DNA of 64,000 nt from Qipengyuania soli (GCF_015529805.1 NZ_CP064654.1:1488001-1552000), one strand, 5' to 3'; shown: positions 1 through 10,413, counted from the stretch's first letter. Notes: generated by a model not told the origin, from the sequence alone. Numbers and translations are program-made.

Positions 1-764
1 AGGCTATCGCCTTCCGCAATGTCCTCTGGGGAAGCGGGACGCACCGGAGCCGCATCGACCAGCCTGCGGATCGCCTCCACAAGGTCGTCGATATAGGTGA
101 AGTCGCGCATCATCTCGCCGTGATTGTACACGTCGATCGGCTCACCCTGAAGCATCGCTCTGGTAAACTTGAAGAGCGCCATGTCCGGGCGTCCCCACGG
201 ACCGTAGACGGTGAAGAATCGGAACATCGTCACCGGCAGGTCGAACAGGTGCGCATAGCTGTGCGCCATCGACTCGGTCGCCTTCTTCGTGGCGGCGTAG
301 AAGGACATCTGGTGATCGGTCCGCATCGTCTCGCGATAAGGCATCTCGGTATTCGCGCCGTATGCCGAGGACGTGGAGGCGAGCAGCATGTGCTGCGGCG
401 GATACGCGCGTGCAGCCTCGAGCAGTTCGAACGTGCCGACCAGATTGCTCTCGAGGTAGCTGCGCGGATTATCGATCGAATAGCGGACCCCCGCCTGCGC
501 GGCGAGGTGGATGACCACATCGGGCCGGTGCTCTTCGAACAGGTCCAGCAGCAGGCCTGGCGTCTCGATCGGCTCGTTGATCGCCGCGAACTTCTGGTTC
601 TGCAACAGGCCAGCCTGGCGACGGTGCTTCAGCTCAGGGTCGTAGTAATCGGACAGCGAATCCACGCCAACAACGCGAAATCCGTCGGCCAGCAGTCGGC
701 GACAGGTGTGGTAGCCGATAAAGCCCGCCGAGCCGGTGACCAGCGCGGTGCGCGGTTCGCTCAT
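1..764 (-). CDS. UDP-glucuronate 4-epimerase (NAD-dependent epimerase), 3' end beyond window
   Basis: Short-chain NAD-dependent sugar epimerase that would convert UDP-glucuronate to UDP-galacturonate for surface polysaccharide. I translated it from the minus strand because it has no stop inside the window: 254 residues are visible, starting [17 protein letters not shown]. That is the Rossmann dinucleotide motif GxxGFIG at about residues 11-17. The YxxxK catalytic pair follows in SFYAATKKATE, and then FFTVYGPWGRPDM, a signature of the CapI/GAE-type UDP-glucuronate epimerases. The start ATG shares one base with the stop of the upstream UDP-glucose dehydrogenase (TGATG), so the two are translationally coupled and substrate-linked: the dehydrogenase makes UDP-glucuronate and this enzyme epimerises it. 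A close relative such as a UDP-glucose 4-epimerase is less likely given the FFTVYGPWG motif. Confidence 0.88.
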   Translation of the reverse strand, partial: MSEPRTALVTGSAGFIGYHTCRRLLADGFRVVGVDSLSDYYDPELKHRRQAGLLQNQKFAAINEPIETPGLLLDLFEEHRPDVVIHLAAQAGVRYSIDNPRSYLESNLVGTFELLEAARAYPPQHMLLASTSSAYGANTEMPYRETMRTDHQMSFYAATKKATESMAHSYAHLFDLPVTMFRFFTVYGPWGRPDMALFKFTRAMLQGEPIDVYNHGEMMRDFTYIDDLVEAIRRLVDAAPVRPASPEDIAEGDS

Positions 765-1930
765 CAGTCGGCGCCGAACAGGTCGCGCGTGAAAACCTTG
801 TCGCGAACGTCTTCCAGTTCGGGATCGAGACGATTTGCGACGATGACGTCGACCTCGGCCTTGAATTTCGCGAGGTCGCGCTCGACCCGGCTGCCGAAGA
901 AGTGATCTTCCTGCATCACGGGTTCGTACACGATCACCTCGATACCCTTGGCCTTCACGCGCTTCATGATTCCCTGGATCGAGGACTGGCGGAAATTGTC
1001 CGAACCGGCCTTCATCACCAGGCGGAAGACGCCGACCTTGCGTGGATGCATGGCGATGATCTGGTCCGCGAGGTAATCCTTGCGGGTCTGATTCGCATCG
1101 ACGATCGCGCGGATCAGGTTCTGCGGAACCTCGGAGTAATTGGCGAGCAGCTGCTTGGTGTCCTTGGGCAGGCAGTAACCGCCGTAGCCGAACGAGGGGT
1201 TGTTGTAGTGGCTGCCGATCCGCGGATCGAGACCGACGCCTTCGATGATCTGGCGGGTATCGAGACCTCGCGAGAGCGCATAGCTGTCGAGTTCGTTGAA
1301 GAAGGCAACGCGCATGGCGAGATAGGTATTGGCGAACAGCTTGATTGCCTCTGCCTCGTCGGCATCGGTAAGCAGGACCGTTACGTCATCATCGAGCGCG
1401 GGCTGCAGCAACAGGTCGGCAAACCGCTGTGCACGCTCAGACCTCTCGCCGACGATGATGCGCGAGGGGTGCAGGTTATCGTAGAGCGCCTTGCCCTCGC
1501 GAAGGAATTCGGGGCTGAAGATCACACGGTCGGTCGAGAACTTCTCGCGTGCGTGGCGAACGTAACCGACCGGGACGGTAGACTTGACGACGATCACAGT
1601 AGTCTCGTTAGCGGCGAGAACACCCTCGATGACGCTGTCGACAGCCGATGTGTCGAAGAAGTTGCTCTCGACATCGTAGTTGGTCGGCACGGCGACCACG
1701 GCAAATTCCGCACCCGAAATCGCATCGGCAAAATCGGTCGTGAAGCGCAGGTCGAGATCGTCGCGGAGCAGGTATTCTTCGACGAGCGCGTCCTGGATGG
1801 GCGAGCGCCTTTCAGCCAGCAAGGCAACGCGATCTTCCGAAATGTCGCAACCGACGACTTCGTTATGCTGCGACAACATTATCGCATTGGACAGCCCGAC
1901 ATAGCCGAGCCCGAAAACTGCAATCTTCAT
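764..1930 (-). CDS. ugd: UDP-glucose 6-dehydrogenase
   Basis: Oxidises UDP-glucose to UDP-glucuronate with two NAD+, feeding exopolysaccharide synthesis. 388 residues, the usual size of the short bacterial Ugd class. The N-terminal NAD-binding motif is GLGYVGLS at residues 7-14. The catalytic cysteine lies in [15 protein letters not shown] near residue 253, followed by a UDP-binding C-terminal domain with [18 protein letters not shown]. It starts at ATG 1930 and its TGA overlaps the ATG of the downstream epimerase, so they form a two-gene operon read leftward. A GDP-mannose dehydrogenase would share the fold, but the epimerase partner supports UDP-glucose. Confidence 0.93.
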   Translation of the reverse strand: MKIAVFGLGYVGLSNAIMLSQHNEVVGCDISEDRVALLAERRSPIQDALVEEYLLRDDLDLRFTTDFADAISGAEFAVVAVPTNYDVESNFFDTSAVDSVIEGVLAANETTVIVVKSTVPVGYVRHAREKFSTDRVIFSPEFLREGKALYDNLHPSRIIVGERSERAQRFADLLLQPALDDDVTVLLTDADEAEAIKLFANTYLAMRVAFFNELDSYALSRGLDTRQIIEGVGLDPRIGSHYNNPSFGYGGYCLPKDTKQLLANYSEVPQNLIRAIVDANQTRKDYLADQIIAMHPRKVGVFRLVMKAGSDNFRQSSIQGIMKRVKAKGIEVIVYEPVMQEDHFFGSRVERDLAKFKAEVDVIVANRLDPELEDVRDKVFTRDLFGAD

Positions 1931-2029
1931 CCGGATTTCCGTGCCGTCAATTGGTGCGCCCCGAAGCGCGGATTGCGCGCCTTGTGTGACCGTGCGAGGC
2001 GATTTGCAAGACCGTGGCAGGCCGCCCCC

Positions 2030-2656
2030 TTACCAACCGAAATAGGGCCCGCCTCTCTCACGTGCACGCTGCCACGCGGGCCGCGCATGAATGGCTTCGA
2101 CAAAGGCCGCCGACTTCGGTGCCCTTTCTCCCAAACCCTGCATCACCGCAATCTCGGCCGGGAAGCTCATCAGGACATCGGCGGCCGTCCAGTCGTTGCC
2201 GACGAAATGGAGCGAGTCATTCAAGCCAGTCTCCATGAAGTCGACATGGGCGGCGAATTGCTCCTGGATACGCGGCATGATCGGAGCCGCAGCTTCCCCC
2301 AGCCGACCAGCCATGATGTTGAGCATGACCGGCACGAAGAAGCTGCTCTCGCCGAACTGCATCCATTCGAGGTGCCGGACATGGTCCTCCGTATCGACAG
2401 CCGGAAGCCAGCCGCCCCCTCCATGACGCTCGCAAAGGTACTGGATGATCGCCCCGCTCTCGGCGACACGGAAGCCGTCGTCTTCGATGAGCGGCGATTT
2501 GCCGAGTTCGTGCGGACCCTTCAGTTCGGGCGGCGCGAGGTTGGTCACCGCATCGCGCTGGTAGTGCACGATCTCGTAATCGGCGCCGAGTTCCTCGAGC
2601 AGCCAGAGAATTCGCTGCGACCTGCTGTTGTTGAGGTGATGGACCCTTATCGTCAT
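2030..2656 (-). CDS. Glutathione S-transferase family protein
   Basis: 208 residues with the two-domain GST layout. The thioredoxin-like N-terminal domain contains the loop HELGKSPLIEDDGF and the glutathione gamma-glutamyl contact AESGAIIQYL near residues 66-75. An all-helical C-terminal domain follows. The N-terminal segment NSRSQRILWLLEELG resembles the beta/eta-like bacterial GSTs, where Ser/Asn rather than Tyr activates the thiol. The substrate cannot be read from sequence. The gene stands alone between ugd and recA in the same orientation. Confidence 0.85.
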   Translation of the reverse strand: MTIRVHHLNNSRSQRILWLLEELGADYEIVHYQRDAVTNLAPPELKGPHELGKSPLIEDDGFRVAESGAIIQYLCERHGGGGWLPAVDTEDHVRHLEWMQFGESSFFVPVMLNIMAGRLGEAAAPIMPRIQEQFAAHVDFMETGLNDSLHFVGNDWTAADVLMSFPAEIAVMQGLGERAPKSAAFVEAIHARPAWQRARERGGPYFGW

Positions 2657-2744
2657 CGAGCTCTCCTTATCGATCGGCCCACGTCGGACGATTCGGGGGG
2701 CACACTAGGTGAGCTCCAGCGCTCCTGCCAGCGCCGGAAACGGA

Positions 2745-2847
2745 AAAGCCGGTGCGGCCATGGGGGCGGCGCACACCGGCTTTCCGTTCATTCGGGAGCA
2801 CCGGGGGACAGTCCGGCTGAGGCTCCGGTCCGGGGGAGGAGGACCGG
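2745..2847 (-). terminator. Pair of inverted repeats downstream of recA
   Basis: Two hairpins lie in the recA-GST gap. One has a 10-bp stem (AAAGCCGGTG at 2745-2754 pairing with CACCGGCTTT at 2774-2783). The other has a 7-bp stem (CCGGTCC at 2825-2831 pairing with GGACCGG at 2841-2847) 22 nt past the recA stop. Neither is followed by a long U tract on the minus strand, so this is a weak call. They may instead be 3' end stabilisers. Confidence 0.4.
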
Positions 2848-2868
2848 GGCGCTCCCGCTTGAGGGGAA

Positions 2869-3933
2869 TCAGTCCTCGTCCGCGTCCGGACCGGTCATCA
2901 TCTCCTCGGCCACCTCGTCGGTGCGGCCGCGGATCGCGGCTTCCAACTTGGCGCACATCTCTGGATTTTCCTTCAGGAAGGTCTTGGCGTTCTCACGGCC
3001 CTGGCCGATGCGGACGCTGTCGTAGCTGAACCAGCTACCCGACTTCTCGACCACTCCGGCCTTCACGCCGAGGTCGAGGATCTCGCCGATCTTCGAAATG
3101 CCTTCGCCGTACATGATGTCGAATTCGACCTGCTTGAACGGCGGAGCGACCTTGTTCTTCACGACCTTCACGCGGGTGGTGTTGCCGATGATATCGTCGC
3201 GATCCTTGATCTGGCCGGTGCGACGGATGTCGAGGCGGACCGAGGCGTAGAACTTGAGCGCGTTGCCGCCCGTGGTCGTCTCGGGATTGCCGTACATCAC
3301 GCCGATCTTCATGCGCAGCTGGTTGATGAAGATCACCATGCACTTGGAACGGTTGATCGAGCCGGTCAGCTTGCGCAGCGACTGCGACATGAGACGAGCC
3401 TGAAGGCCGACGTGGCTGTCGCCCATCTCGCCTTCGATTTCCGCACGCGGTACCAGCGCCGCGACCGAGTCGACCACGAGAACGTCGATCGCATTCGAAC
3501 GCACCAGCGTGTCGGTAATCTCCAGCGCCTGCTCACCCGTGTCGGGCTGCGACACAATCAGTTCGTCGATGTCGACGCCGAGCTTCTTGGCGTAGACCGG
3601 GTCGAGCGCATGTTCGGCGTCGACGAAGGCAGCAGTGCCGCCATTCTTCTGCGCTTCGGCAATAACGTGCAGCGCCAGCGTGGTCTTGCCCGAGCTTTCG
3701 GGGCCGTAGACCTCGATCACGCGGCCCTTGGGCAGGCCGCCCACACCGAGCGCGATATCAAGTCCCAGCGAACCGGTGGAGATGACCTCCACATTCATCG
3801 CTTCCTTCTGGCCCAGCTTCATCGCCGAACCCTTGCCGAACGCGCGATCGATTTGCGCGAGGGCGGCATCGAGTGCCTTCTGACGGTCTGCGTCCACTTG
3901 CTTTCCTTCTACGAGCTTCAGATTGGCCGCCAT
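2869..3933 (-). CDS. recA: Recombinase A
   Basis: DNA strand-exchange ATPase and co-protease for LexA cleavage, 354 residues. Walker [10 protein letters not shown] lies near residues 74-82, and the L1/L2 loop region includes [20 protein letters not shown]. The [21 protein letters not shown] stretch and an acidic tail ending DADED are typical of RecA. I place the start at ATG 3933 ([12 protein letters not shown]) because it follows AAAGGGG and because upstream in-frame codons run into the promoter/operator. The operator at 4011-4025 shows SOS control. The gene is monocistronic. Confidence 0.97.
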   Translation of the reverse strand: MAANLKLVEGKQVDADRQKALDAALAQIDRAFGKGSAMKLGQKEAMNVEVISTGSLGLDIALGVGGLPKGRVIEVYGPESSGKTTLALHVIAEAQKNGGTAAFVDAEHALDPVYAKKLGVDIDELIVSQPDTGEQALEITDTLVRSNAIDVLVVDSVAALVPRAEIEGEMGDSHVGLQARLMSQSLRKLTGSINRSKCMVIFINQLRMKIGVMYGNPETTTGGNALKFYASVRLDIRRTGQIKDRDDIIGNTTRVKVVKNKVAPPFKQVEFDIMYGEGISKIGEILDLGVKAGVVEKSGSWFSYDSVRIGQGRENAKTFLKENPEMCAKLEAAIRGRTDEVAEEMMTGPDADED

Positions 3934-4010
3934 GACATCACCCCTTTCGCAATTCCAGAGCCGCGATCGACTCTTCAACTGCCAAGCGGTGTACCGCGTT
4001 TGTTCCACAA

Positions 4011-4025
4011 GAACAAGAGTGGAAC
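4011..4025 (-). promoter_or_regulatory. LexA (SOS) box of recA
   Basis: GAAC-AAGAGTG-GAAC on the plus strand, which reads GTTC-N7-GTTC toward recA. This is exactly the alphaproteobacterial LexA direct-repeat consensus. It lies about 80 nt upstream of the recA ATG, where a promoter is expected. Confidence 0.88.
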
Positions 4026-4051
4026 GAAATTTTTTCCAACAAGCCTAGAGT

Positions 4052-5647
4052 TTAGTCGGAACCAGTCTCGCGCAGGCGAAAATCATAGGTGCGGCGCGAG
4101 TTGGCGGGGACCTCCACTTCGACGATGCGAAAACCGTCCTTGACCCGGCTGCCCTTCATCCCCTGCACTTCGACATCTGCGGCCCAACCGAGCTTGAGGC
4201 GCATGGTGATGGGCTCGTCGTTCGCATTGGCGACGATCGCGCGCATCGGGTAGGACTTGCGGCCTTCCTTCCATTCGCCGACGACGCCGCAGGAAACTTG
4301 CACCTGACTGCTCTCAGGCAGGTCCAGTTCGACCTCTTGGGACAAAGCATAGTCGCGCAGGCGCGTCTCGGCGACGAGAAGGTCGCCCATTTCGGTCGGC
4401 TCGTAGATCGTCATGCCGCCCATCGGCAGCGACTGGCCAAGCCCGTCCTTCTTCTCGTTCAGCGCAAGCAGCTGCATGGCAGCCGGGTGGAACCCGTCGT
4501 TCCCGCCCCGGTCGCAATCGGTGATGTAGAGGAATTTCCCCTTAACGCCTTTCCGGTCGAGGAAGGCGACCTGCTTCTGGCCTTTGGCCGATACATCGAC
4601 GCGTTCCGGAACACGGTAAAGCTTGAGGTCGCCCAGCACCTCTTCCGCCGCGACGACCGACACCGGCGAAGGGCTCTCGAGTGCCTTTTGCGTGATGCGC
4701 GCACCGGTGACGACAATCTCGGCAGAATCCGCATAGGCCACGGCTGCCGGAGGCGGCGGTGGCGGTGGCGGAGGCGGGAAGCCGTAGATCGGGGAGCCGG
4801 CAGCCGTACTTCCGAAAGGATAACATGTCAGGCTCAAGGCCCGTGCCTGCGGCGGATCGGCCAGCGCCTGGAAGTCGCTCCCGATGTTCAGTTTCCCGGC
4901 AACGGCCATGAGTTCGGCATTGTCGAAGCTCTGGTCGTTATCGTTGAGCAGCGTGAGCCACGACAGGAGATCGACCTTGAGTCTGCCCTCGCCCATCCCT
5001 TCGCGCAGCCGCGCAACGTAATTGGCCTCCCAGTCGAAACCCCACGAAATATAGGTCAGGGTCACCTGGTACGTTCCGCCCGCGGGACTGCGCGTGTCGA
5101 TGGTGAAAACCGGCTGTGCCGAAAGCCCGACCGGAACGCGGTTGTAGGTGAGGCCTTCCGGCAAACCCGAGCAACGAACTGCCTCGAACCCCTGCGCGGT
5201 CTGAAGAACCAGCCCACCGTCTGCGCGGGTTCGCACGATCGCATCTTCCGACTGCGCCTTGCCAGTCGCGGGATTGGTGCGCGTAATGGTGACGCGGTTG
5301 CCAAGCGTGCCGTCGACCAGGGCAGCGGGGCTCAGGAGATCCGCATTGCGGTTCTTCTCGATCGTTCCGCCGGGGAGGCCTGTCACGATGGCGCTGACCG
5401 CCACCATTCCTTCCGATACACCGGTGAAACGGATCGTCGATTCCCCTGCCGGCAGAGTCACCGTCCGCACTTCGCTGATCATGGCGAAGCCTTGCGGCCA
5501 GTTGCGGTCCATCTTCTCGCCCTCGCCCCTGTCGGGATTGCGGTAGACGGTGACCGAAAGCTTTTCCGGCGCCGAAGCGTCGACGGCCTCACGCGCCTCT
5601 ACAGGCCATGCCAGGGCCAGCGCCAGAATACTCAAGAGGATGCGCAT
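4052..5647 (-). CDS. Secreted DUF4139 domain protein with a TonB-receptor-like insert
   Basis: 531 residues with a clear signal peptide (MRILLSILALALAWPVEA). The body resembles DUF4139/mucoidy-inhibitor-like proteins: an N-terminal beta domain with SVTVYRN and VTITRTNPATGKAQ, and a C-terminal domain ending in RRTYDFRLRETGSD. Near residue 290 a ten-proline run is followed by EIVVTGARI and SPSPVSVV, which look like the N-terminal plug start of a TonB-dependent receptor rather than DUF4139 sequence. The downstream domain (KGQKQVAFLDRKGVKGKFLY) then continues normally. The gene is 16 nt downstream of a paralogue in the same orientation, so they are very probably co-transcribed. The molecular function of the family is unknown. 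Confidence 0.8.
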   Translation of the reverse strand: MRILLSILALALAWPVEAREAVDASAPEKLSVTVYRNPDRGEGEKMDRNWPQGFAMISEVRTVTLPAGESTIRFTGVSEGMVAVSAIVTGLPGGTIEKNRNADLLSPAALVDGTLGNRVTITRTNPATGKAQSEDAIVRTRADGGLVLQTAQGFEAVRCSGLPEGLTYNRVPVGLSAQPVFTIDTRSPAGGTYQVTLTYISWGFDWEANYVARLREGMGEGRLKVDLLSWLTLLNDNDQSFDNAELMAVAGKLNIGSDFQALADPPQARALSLTCYPFGSTAAGSPIYGFPPPPPPPPPPAAVAYADSAEIVVTGARITQKALESPSPVSVVAAEEVLGDLKLYRVPERVDVSAKGQKQVAFLDRKGVKGKFLYITDCDRGGNDGFHPAAMQLLALNEKKDGLGQSLPMGGMTIYEPTEMGDLLVAETRLRDYALSQEVELDLPESSQVQVSCGVVGEWKEGRKSYPMRAIVANANDEPITMRLKLGWAADVEVQGMKGSRVKDGFRIVEVEVPANSRRTYDFRLRETGSD

Positions 5648-5663
5648 CGCAGCGACCCGCCGA

Positions 5664-7193
5664 TCAGTAACGGGTCTCGAAGACTACGGTAACCTCGCGC
5701 TTGCTGTTGGCTGCGACCGGGATGGTCCACCTGCGCATGTCGGCGTTGACCTGCCGCCCCGTCACATCCTCCGACACGATGCGATAGTCGCGCGTCCACC
5801 AGCCCTGGTCGAGGCCCTGCTGGGTCAGGTCGACCTCGATCGCGGAGGGCTTCGCATTGGTGATGGTGTAGCGCATGGTCGTGCGCCAGTAATCGATGGC
5901 GCGGTCCTTTTCGATCTGGCGAACCACCTCGCCATTCTCGATCACGCGATAGCGCGCGGACCGCTCATATTCGTCCGACGTGATCTTTTCGCGCTTTATG
6001 ACCTCGGACTGGACGAAAACGTCGAAGGCTTCGCCGGTCTGGAGCGACAGCTGGCTGCCCATCGGCGTATGGCCGATCGCGCTTTCGCCGATGAACTGCG
6101 GCGTACCCTGCGCATCGCGCTGGTAGAAGCGGACCGTTCCCGCCGGCAGGGCGTCACCCAGACCCTGGTCGCGGCTCGAACTGAAACCGACCATGCTGGC
6201 CACGTTGTAGGCGCGGTCGTCAGTCGTGAGCCAGCCGATCGTGCGCGAATACTGGCGCTTGGCGGGGACGCCCTGGATGTCGAGAAAGCTGACCTGCTTC
6301 GTCTGGGCATTGGCGATCGTCGTGCGTTCGGCCAGCGGATAGAGATAGAAATCGCCCAACCGCTCGCGATTGGCCGTTTCGGTGCCCGGCTGGACCATTC
6401 CCGGCGGAGGCGGTGGCGGCGTCGGATAGCCGCGACGGTTATAGATGTTCTGGTTCCCGCCAGAAGGATTGCCCGCAACAAGCAGCGTGTCGGCCGCATG
6501 GAAGGTCGTGCCGGTCTGGTTCGTCAGCGTGACCCAGCCCTGCATGTCGACCGATCCCTTGGCCTCGTCGAACAGTGCGACATAGTCCGCGCTCCAGCCG
6601 AGTCCGGGCGTCAGGTAGCGGATCGAGGCGGGCCGCGTTCCGGCGCGGTCGCTCTCGACCGTGACCGACAACGTCGGACGCGCGCGTAGGTTCGGCGGCA
6701 CGCGGTCGAAGATCGTACGGACGGGAAGCCCGTCGTCGCGCAGGACCTCGATGCGGTCGCCAATCTTCACGACAACGCCCCCCGCCGTCGACAGCACTGT
6801 GGCCCGTTCGCGGGTTTCGACACCGGTCGCCGGATTGGTCCTGATCAGCGTGACGGTCTGGCCGATCGCCTTTTCCATCAGCTTGGTGGGGGTCAGCAGG
6901 TCGAAGTCGAAGTTCTGTTCGACGATGCCTGCGCCCGCTGCGGAGAAACTGAGAGTCTCAGGCCGGATACGGGCCGAAACGTCGGGAAATTCGATCCGCG
7001 TGCGACCCGACCCGATGGCGAGTTGGCGGACATCCTGCACCAGCGCCTGGTCGTTGTTGTAGATGGTGACCGAAACGTCGCCCTGTGAAGTCGCATCCGG
7101 GTCGGCCAGCTTCTCGGCAGTGGTCTGGGCGGGCAGCGATGCCGGCACGAGTAGTGCGGCGGTGGCCAGAAGCGAAAATGCGCGAACCTTCAT
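5664..7193 (-). CDS. Secreted DUF4139 domain protein (paralogue)
   Basis: 509 residues beginning with a signal peptide (ending near LPAQT). Shared blocks with the neighbouring gene include VSVTIYNNDQALV, TLIRTNPATGVETRE, SIRYLTPGLGWSADYVA, a proline run (TPPPPPPG), KQVSFLDIQGVPAKRQY and a C-terminal RREVTVVF-like strand. It lacks the EIVVTG insert of its partner. This is a tandem duplication with divergence; the likely location is periplasm or outer membrane. The function is unknown beyond the family assignment. Confidence 0.82.
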   Translation of the reverse strand: MKVRAFSLLATAALLVPASLPAQTTAEKLADPDATSQGDVSVTIYNNDQALVQDVRQLAIGSGRTRIEFPDVSARIRPETLSFSAAGAGIVEQNFDFDLLTPTKLMEKAIGQTVTLIRTNPATGVETRERATVLSTAGGVVVKIGDRIEVLRDDGLPVRTIFDRVPPNLRARPTLSVTVESDRAGTRPASIRYLTPGLGWSADYVALFDEAKGSVDMQGWVTLTNQTGTTFHAADTLLVAGNPSGGNQNIYNRRGYPTPPPPPPGMVQPGTETANRERLGDFYLYPLAERTTIANAQTKQVSFLDIQGVPAKRQYSRTIGWLTTDDRAYNVASMVGFSSSRDQGLGDALPAGTVRFYQRDAQGTPQFIGESAIGHTPMGSQLSLQTGEAFDVFVQSEVIKREKITSDEYERSARYRVIENGEVVRQIEKDRAIDYWRTTMRYTITNAKPSAIEVDLTQQGLDQGWWTRDYRIVSEDVTGRQVNADMRRWTIPVAANSKREVTVVFETRY

Positions 7194-7235
7194 CCCAATC
7201 CCCTTTGAGCGGTTTTTAGCTGAAGGTTGAAAGGC

Positions 7236-9710
7236 TTATTTTTGTTCCCTCAGCACTTCTGCAACCTTGGCATTTATTTGCTGAACGCTGAATGGCTTCG
7301 GAATGAAATGCATGTTCTCGATGTCAATTTCATTGCGCAAGGTCTCTTCGGCATAGCCCGACATGAAGAGGATCGGCAGTTTGGGCTTCACCCGCCGGAT
7401 GGCTCGCGCCATCGCCGGGCCGTCCATCGCAGGCATGACGACGTCCGAGACAATCAGGTCGAAGTCCTCCTTGCCGTTGGCTATGGCGGCAAGACCCTCC
7501 TCGCCATCCGAAGCCGTGACAACCGTGTACCCTGCCCGGACAAGTGCACGTTCGGCGACGGCGCGGACCATGTCCTCGTCTTCGACCAGCAGCAGCTTGC
7601 CGCCGGCCGACCAGTCGCTCGCGCGCTGGTCCTCGCTTTCGTCCACGGGCTTGGCCGGAATTGGCATCGCACCCTTGTGGACCGGAAGATAGACGGTGAA
7701 CCGCGCCCCAGCCGCGCTGCCATCCGCGCCGCGGACATTGTCGGCAAAGATGAAGCCGTTGGACTGCTTCACGATGCCGTAGACGGTCGACAGGCCTAGG
7801 CCGGTGCCCTTGCCCTGCTCCTTGGTGGTGAAGAAGGGTTCGAAGATCTTGTTGAGATGTTCGGACGGGATGCCTCCGCCGGTATCCTGCACGATCAGCA
7901 CCGTGTAGTCGTCGGCGGGCATGATATCGACGCCCATCTTGCGCACGTCGCGCGCCGAAACGCGCCTTGTTGCGAGCGTCAGCCTGCCCTTCCAGTCCTG
8001 CTTGCCCGTCTTGGCCGCATGGGCCTGCATGGCGTCGCGGGCATTGACCGCGAGATTGACGATGACCTGCTCGAGCTGCTGCGGATCGGCGCGGACCGGC
8101 CCGAGCTCGCGGTCGTGGCGCACGACGAACTCGATCTTCTCGCCCATCAGGCGCTTCAGCAGCTGGCTGACTTCGCTGACCACGTCGGGAAGCTGGAGGA
8201 CCACCGGGCGCAGGGTTTGCTGGCGGCTGAAGGCCAGAAGTTGCCGCGTCAGAGAAGCCGCACGATTGGAGTTGGCGCGGATCTGCTGGATGTCGTCATA
8301 GTCACTGTCGCCCGGCGTGTGGCGAAGCAGCATGAGGTCGCAATAGCCGATAATGGCGGTGAGCACGTTGTTGAAGTCATGTGCGACGCCGCCCGCCAGC
8401 TGACCCACGGCCTGCATCTTGGTGGCCTGCGCGACCTGGCGGCGAAGGCGCTTCTCTTCGGTGGAGTCGGTGATCGACAGCAGGACCGCCGCATCGCCAA
8501 GGCCGCGCACGCCGGCGAGCCCGATCGAAACAGGTTCCTCGGAATTGCTGGCGAGACGCACCGCCATGTCCCCGCTCGAGGTCGCGCCTTTGGCAAAGCG
8601 GCGGACCGTATCCGACATCGCCGCCTTGTCTTCGCGCACGACGAGGTCCGAGGGGAACTGGGGAAGCCCCTCGCCTTCCTTCTCAACTGCCCGCAGGAAT
8701 GCCTTGTTCGCGAACAGGAAACGGCCGTCGCGATCGGTCAGTGCAAGCCCGAGGGGGAGTGCCGACAGGAGCGCTTCGAGTTGGGGAATCGCGGCCTTGC
8801 CGCTGCCCTCGCCGCCGCCGCCGATCCCGACGGTGCTGTCGACTAGAAGCATCAGCGAAGGGGCCTGGTCCGCCTCGCTGACCCGCGGCGCGTTGGGCAG
8901 GTCGAGCGGAACGTGAACGAGCGTCTGGGGCGAACCCTGCTGGCCCTCGCGCGCGAAGAAGATGCGGTCGCGATCATCCGAACGCAGGAGCTGCACGAAC
9001 TCCATCCCGACGAGAGAATTGTCGCTGCTGCCCGTCGCCCTTTCGGCAAGCCCGGAGGTGGCGGCCTGCACGATCCCGTCCGGCGCAACCAGCGCAAGCT
9101 CGAGCCCCGCGCGCGACATGACATCGCCGAACGGTCCCATCACGCGTTCGCTCAGGCCGTCATAACTGCGTTCCTGGACGATTTCGGCGAAACGCCAGAC
9201 GAGGTAGTCCTCGGCCCTGCCCGCACGATCGATGGCAAGGCTGAAGCGGCGGTCGCCCTCTTCGCTTGCGAGCAGTTCGACTAGCGCCGAACCGTCGCGC
9301 CAGGCCTCGCGCGCGGCCGCCATCATCGCGGCGCGTCCATCTTCGGCAAAGGGCAACTCAAGGGGTGAGACGGCCTTGTCGAACCAGGCTTCGAAAGTCT
9401 CGTTGGCACAGGTCAGGCGATTCGCCCGGTCGGTGATGGCGATGCCGCGACGGCGGTTCTCGATCGCAGCCGCAGTGACCGACCAGTCGGGCAACGTCCA
9501 TTCCTGTTCGACCGGCGCGGAGCGGAGGCGGGCCACGAGAAGCAGGGTCAGCAGGACTGCGACAAGGGCGCCGCCATACGCTACCGCAACGACTGTCTCC
9601 TGCCCGATTAGCCACACCAATGAAATCGAGACGAGGCACGCGGCGAAGATGCCGAGTGTAAGCGGCAGCGGCGGCAGGCGCCCAATGGGATTCTCTTCCT
9701 TGGCGATCAC
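7236..9710 (-). CDS. cckA: Hybrid histidine kinase CckA
   Basis: Membrane hybrid kinase that controls CtrA phosphorylation through ChpT in alphaproteobacteria. 824 residues from the GTG at 9710, which overlaps the upstream stop as GTGA; longer upstream reading is only a shadow of the DUF2062 gene. Order: two N-terminal membrane segments (about residues 12-60), PAS-like domains, the HisKA phospho-acceptor in [20 protein letters not shown] near residue 442, HATPase motifs [11 protein letters not shown] and [13 protein letters not shown], and a receiver domain with phospho-acceptor Asp in [10 protein letters not shown] near 754. The HisKA block is distinctively CckA-like. The orthology is inferred from motif pattern, not a tree. 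Confidence 0.9.
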   Translation of the reverse strand: MIAKEENPIGRLPPLPLTLGIFAACLVSISLVWLIGQETVVAVAYGGALVAVLLTLLLVARLRSAPVEQEWTLPDWSVTAAAIENRRRGIAITDRANRLTCANETFEAWFDKAVSPLELPFAEDGRAAMMAAAREAWRDGSALVELLASEEGDRRFSLAIDRAGRAEDYLVWRFAEIVQERSYDGLSERVMGPFGDVMSRAGLELALVAPDGIVQAATSGLAERATGSSDNSLVGMEFVQLLRSDDRDRIFFAREGQQGSPQTLVHVPLDLPNAPRVSEADQAPSLMLLVDSTVGIGGGGEGSGKAAIPQLEALLSALPLGLALTDRDGRFLFANKAFLRAVEKEGEGLPQFPSDLVVREDKAAMSDTVRRFAKGATSSGDMAVRLASNSEEPVSIGLAGVRGLGDAAVLLSITDSTEEKRLRRQVAQATKMQAVGQLAGGVAHDFNNVLTAIIGYCDLMLLRHTPGDSDYDDIQQIRANSNRAASLTRQLLAFSRQQTLRPVVLQLPDVVSEVSQLLKRLMGEKIEFVVRHDRELGPVRADPQQLEQVIVNLAVNARDAMQAHAAKTGKQDWKGRLTLATRRVSARDVRKMGVDIMPADDYTVLIVQDTGGGIPSEHLNKIFEPFFTTKEQGKGTGLGLSTVYGIVKQSNGFIFADNVRGADGSAAGARFTVYLPVHKGAMPIPAKPVDESEDQRASDWSAGGKLLLVEDEDMVRAVAERALVRAGYTVVTASDGEEGLAAIANGKEDFDLIVSDVVMPAMDGPAMARAIRRVKPKLPILFMSGYAEETLRNEIDIENMHFIPKPFSVQQINAKVAEVLREQK

Positions 9711-10318
9711 TCGGCGCTCTCGGCAAGCCGCTGGTCGAGGCGCTCGGTCATCTTGCGCAACCTGCGACTGCGTTTGCGCGCCACGACGAAGCGCCAGATG
9801 AAGCCCGAGACGAGGTAGCCGACAGCAGCGCCGACGATCGACAGGACGATGAAGCCGAAGATCGTCACCAGCACCGTCACACCGACACCCTCGAACATGC
9901 CGACGAACCAAGCCCAGCGCCCGCTCGCGATCTCGCTCTGCGCCGCACCGCCGGTGACGCCGGCATCGACCTTGAGGATGAACTCACCGACCCTGTTGGC
10001 GACCACGGCCCAGAAGGGAAAAGTGAAGGGGTTGGTGATGAAGGTCACCAATGCCGCAAGCGGTACGTTCGCACGCGCAGGCAGGGCCATGAAAGCGGCG
10101 AGGAAGATCTGCCCGACCGGCACGATGAACCCGGCAAAGATGCCGAGGGCCACGCCGCGCGGCACCGAGCGGCGGGTGAAACGCCACAGCTCCGGCGACA
10201 GGAACCGGTGCGCGATAGGCCGGAGATACTTGTTCTCCGCCATTTCCTCGCGCGTCGGCATCCTCCTGCGGAACCAGTCCGATAGTGCCGTCTTCGATTG
10301 TGGCTTGCTCATTGACAC
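9707..10318 (-). CDS. DUF2062 domain-containing membrane protein
   Basis: 203 residues. The N-terminal cytoplasmic part is basic. The central region has the DUF2062-type helices: RRSVPRGVALGIFAGFIVPVGQIFLAAF, then ALVTFITNPFTFPFWAVVANRVG, and later VLVTIFGFIVLSIVGAAVGYLV. It ends in a basic tail. Its TGA overlaps the GTG of cckA by 4 nt, so the two are translated together; this pairing suggests an envelope role but does not define one. Confidence 0.85.
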   Translation of the reverse strand: MSMSKPQSKTALSDWFRRRMPTREEMAENKYLRPIAHRFLSPELWRFTRRSVPRGVALGIFAGFIVPVGQIFLAAFMALPARANVPLAALVTFITNPFTFPFWAVVANRVGEFILKVDAGVTGGAAQSEIASGRWAWFVGMFEGVGVTVLVTIFGFIVLSIVGAAVGYLVSGFIWRFVVARKRSRRLRKMTERLDQRLAESAE

Positions 10319-10413
10319 GGTCCCGAAATGCGCTGCCCCACTGGCAAGTGCAAGGGCCGCGCGAAAGCGAAGTGCGATGAATTCACCGTTGTGCTCGACA
10401 GAGGCTGTCTGGG

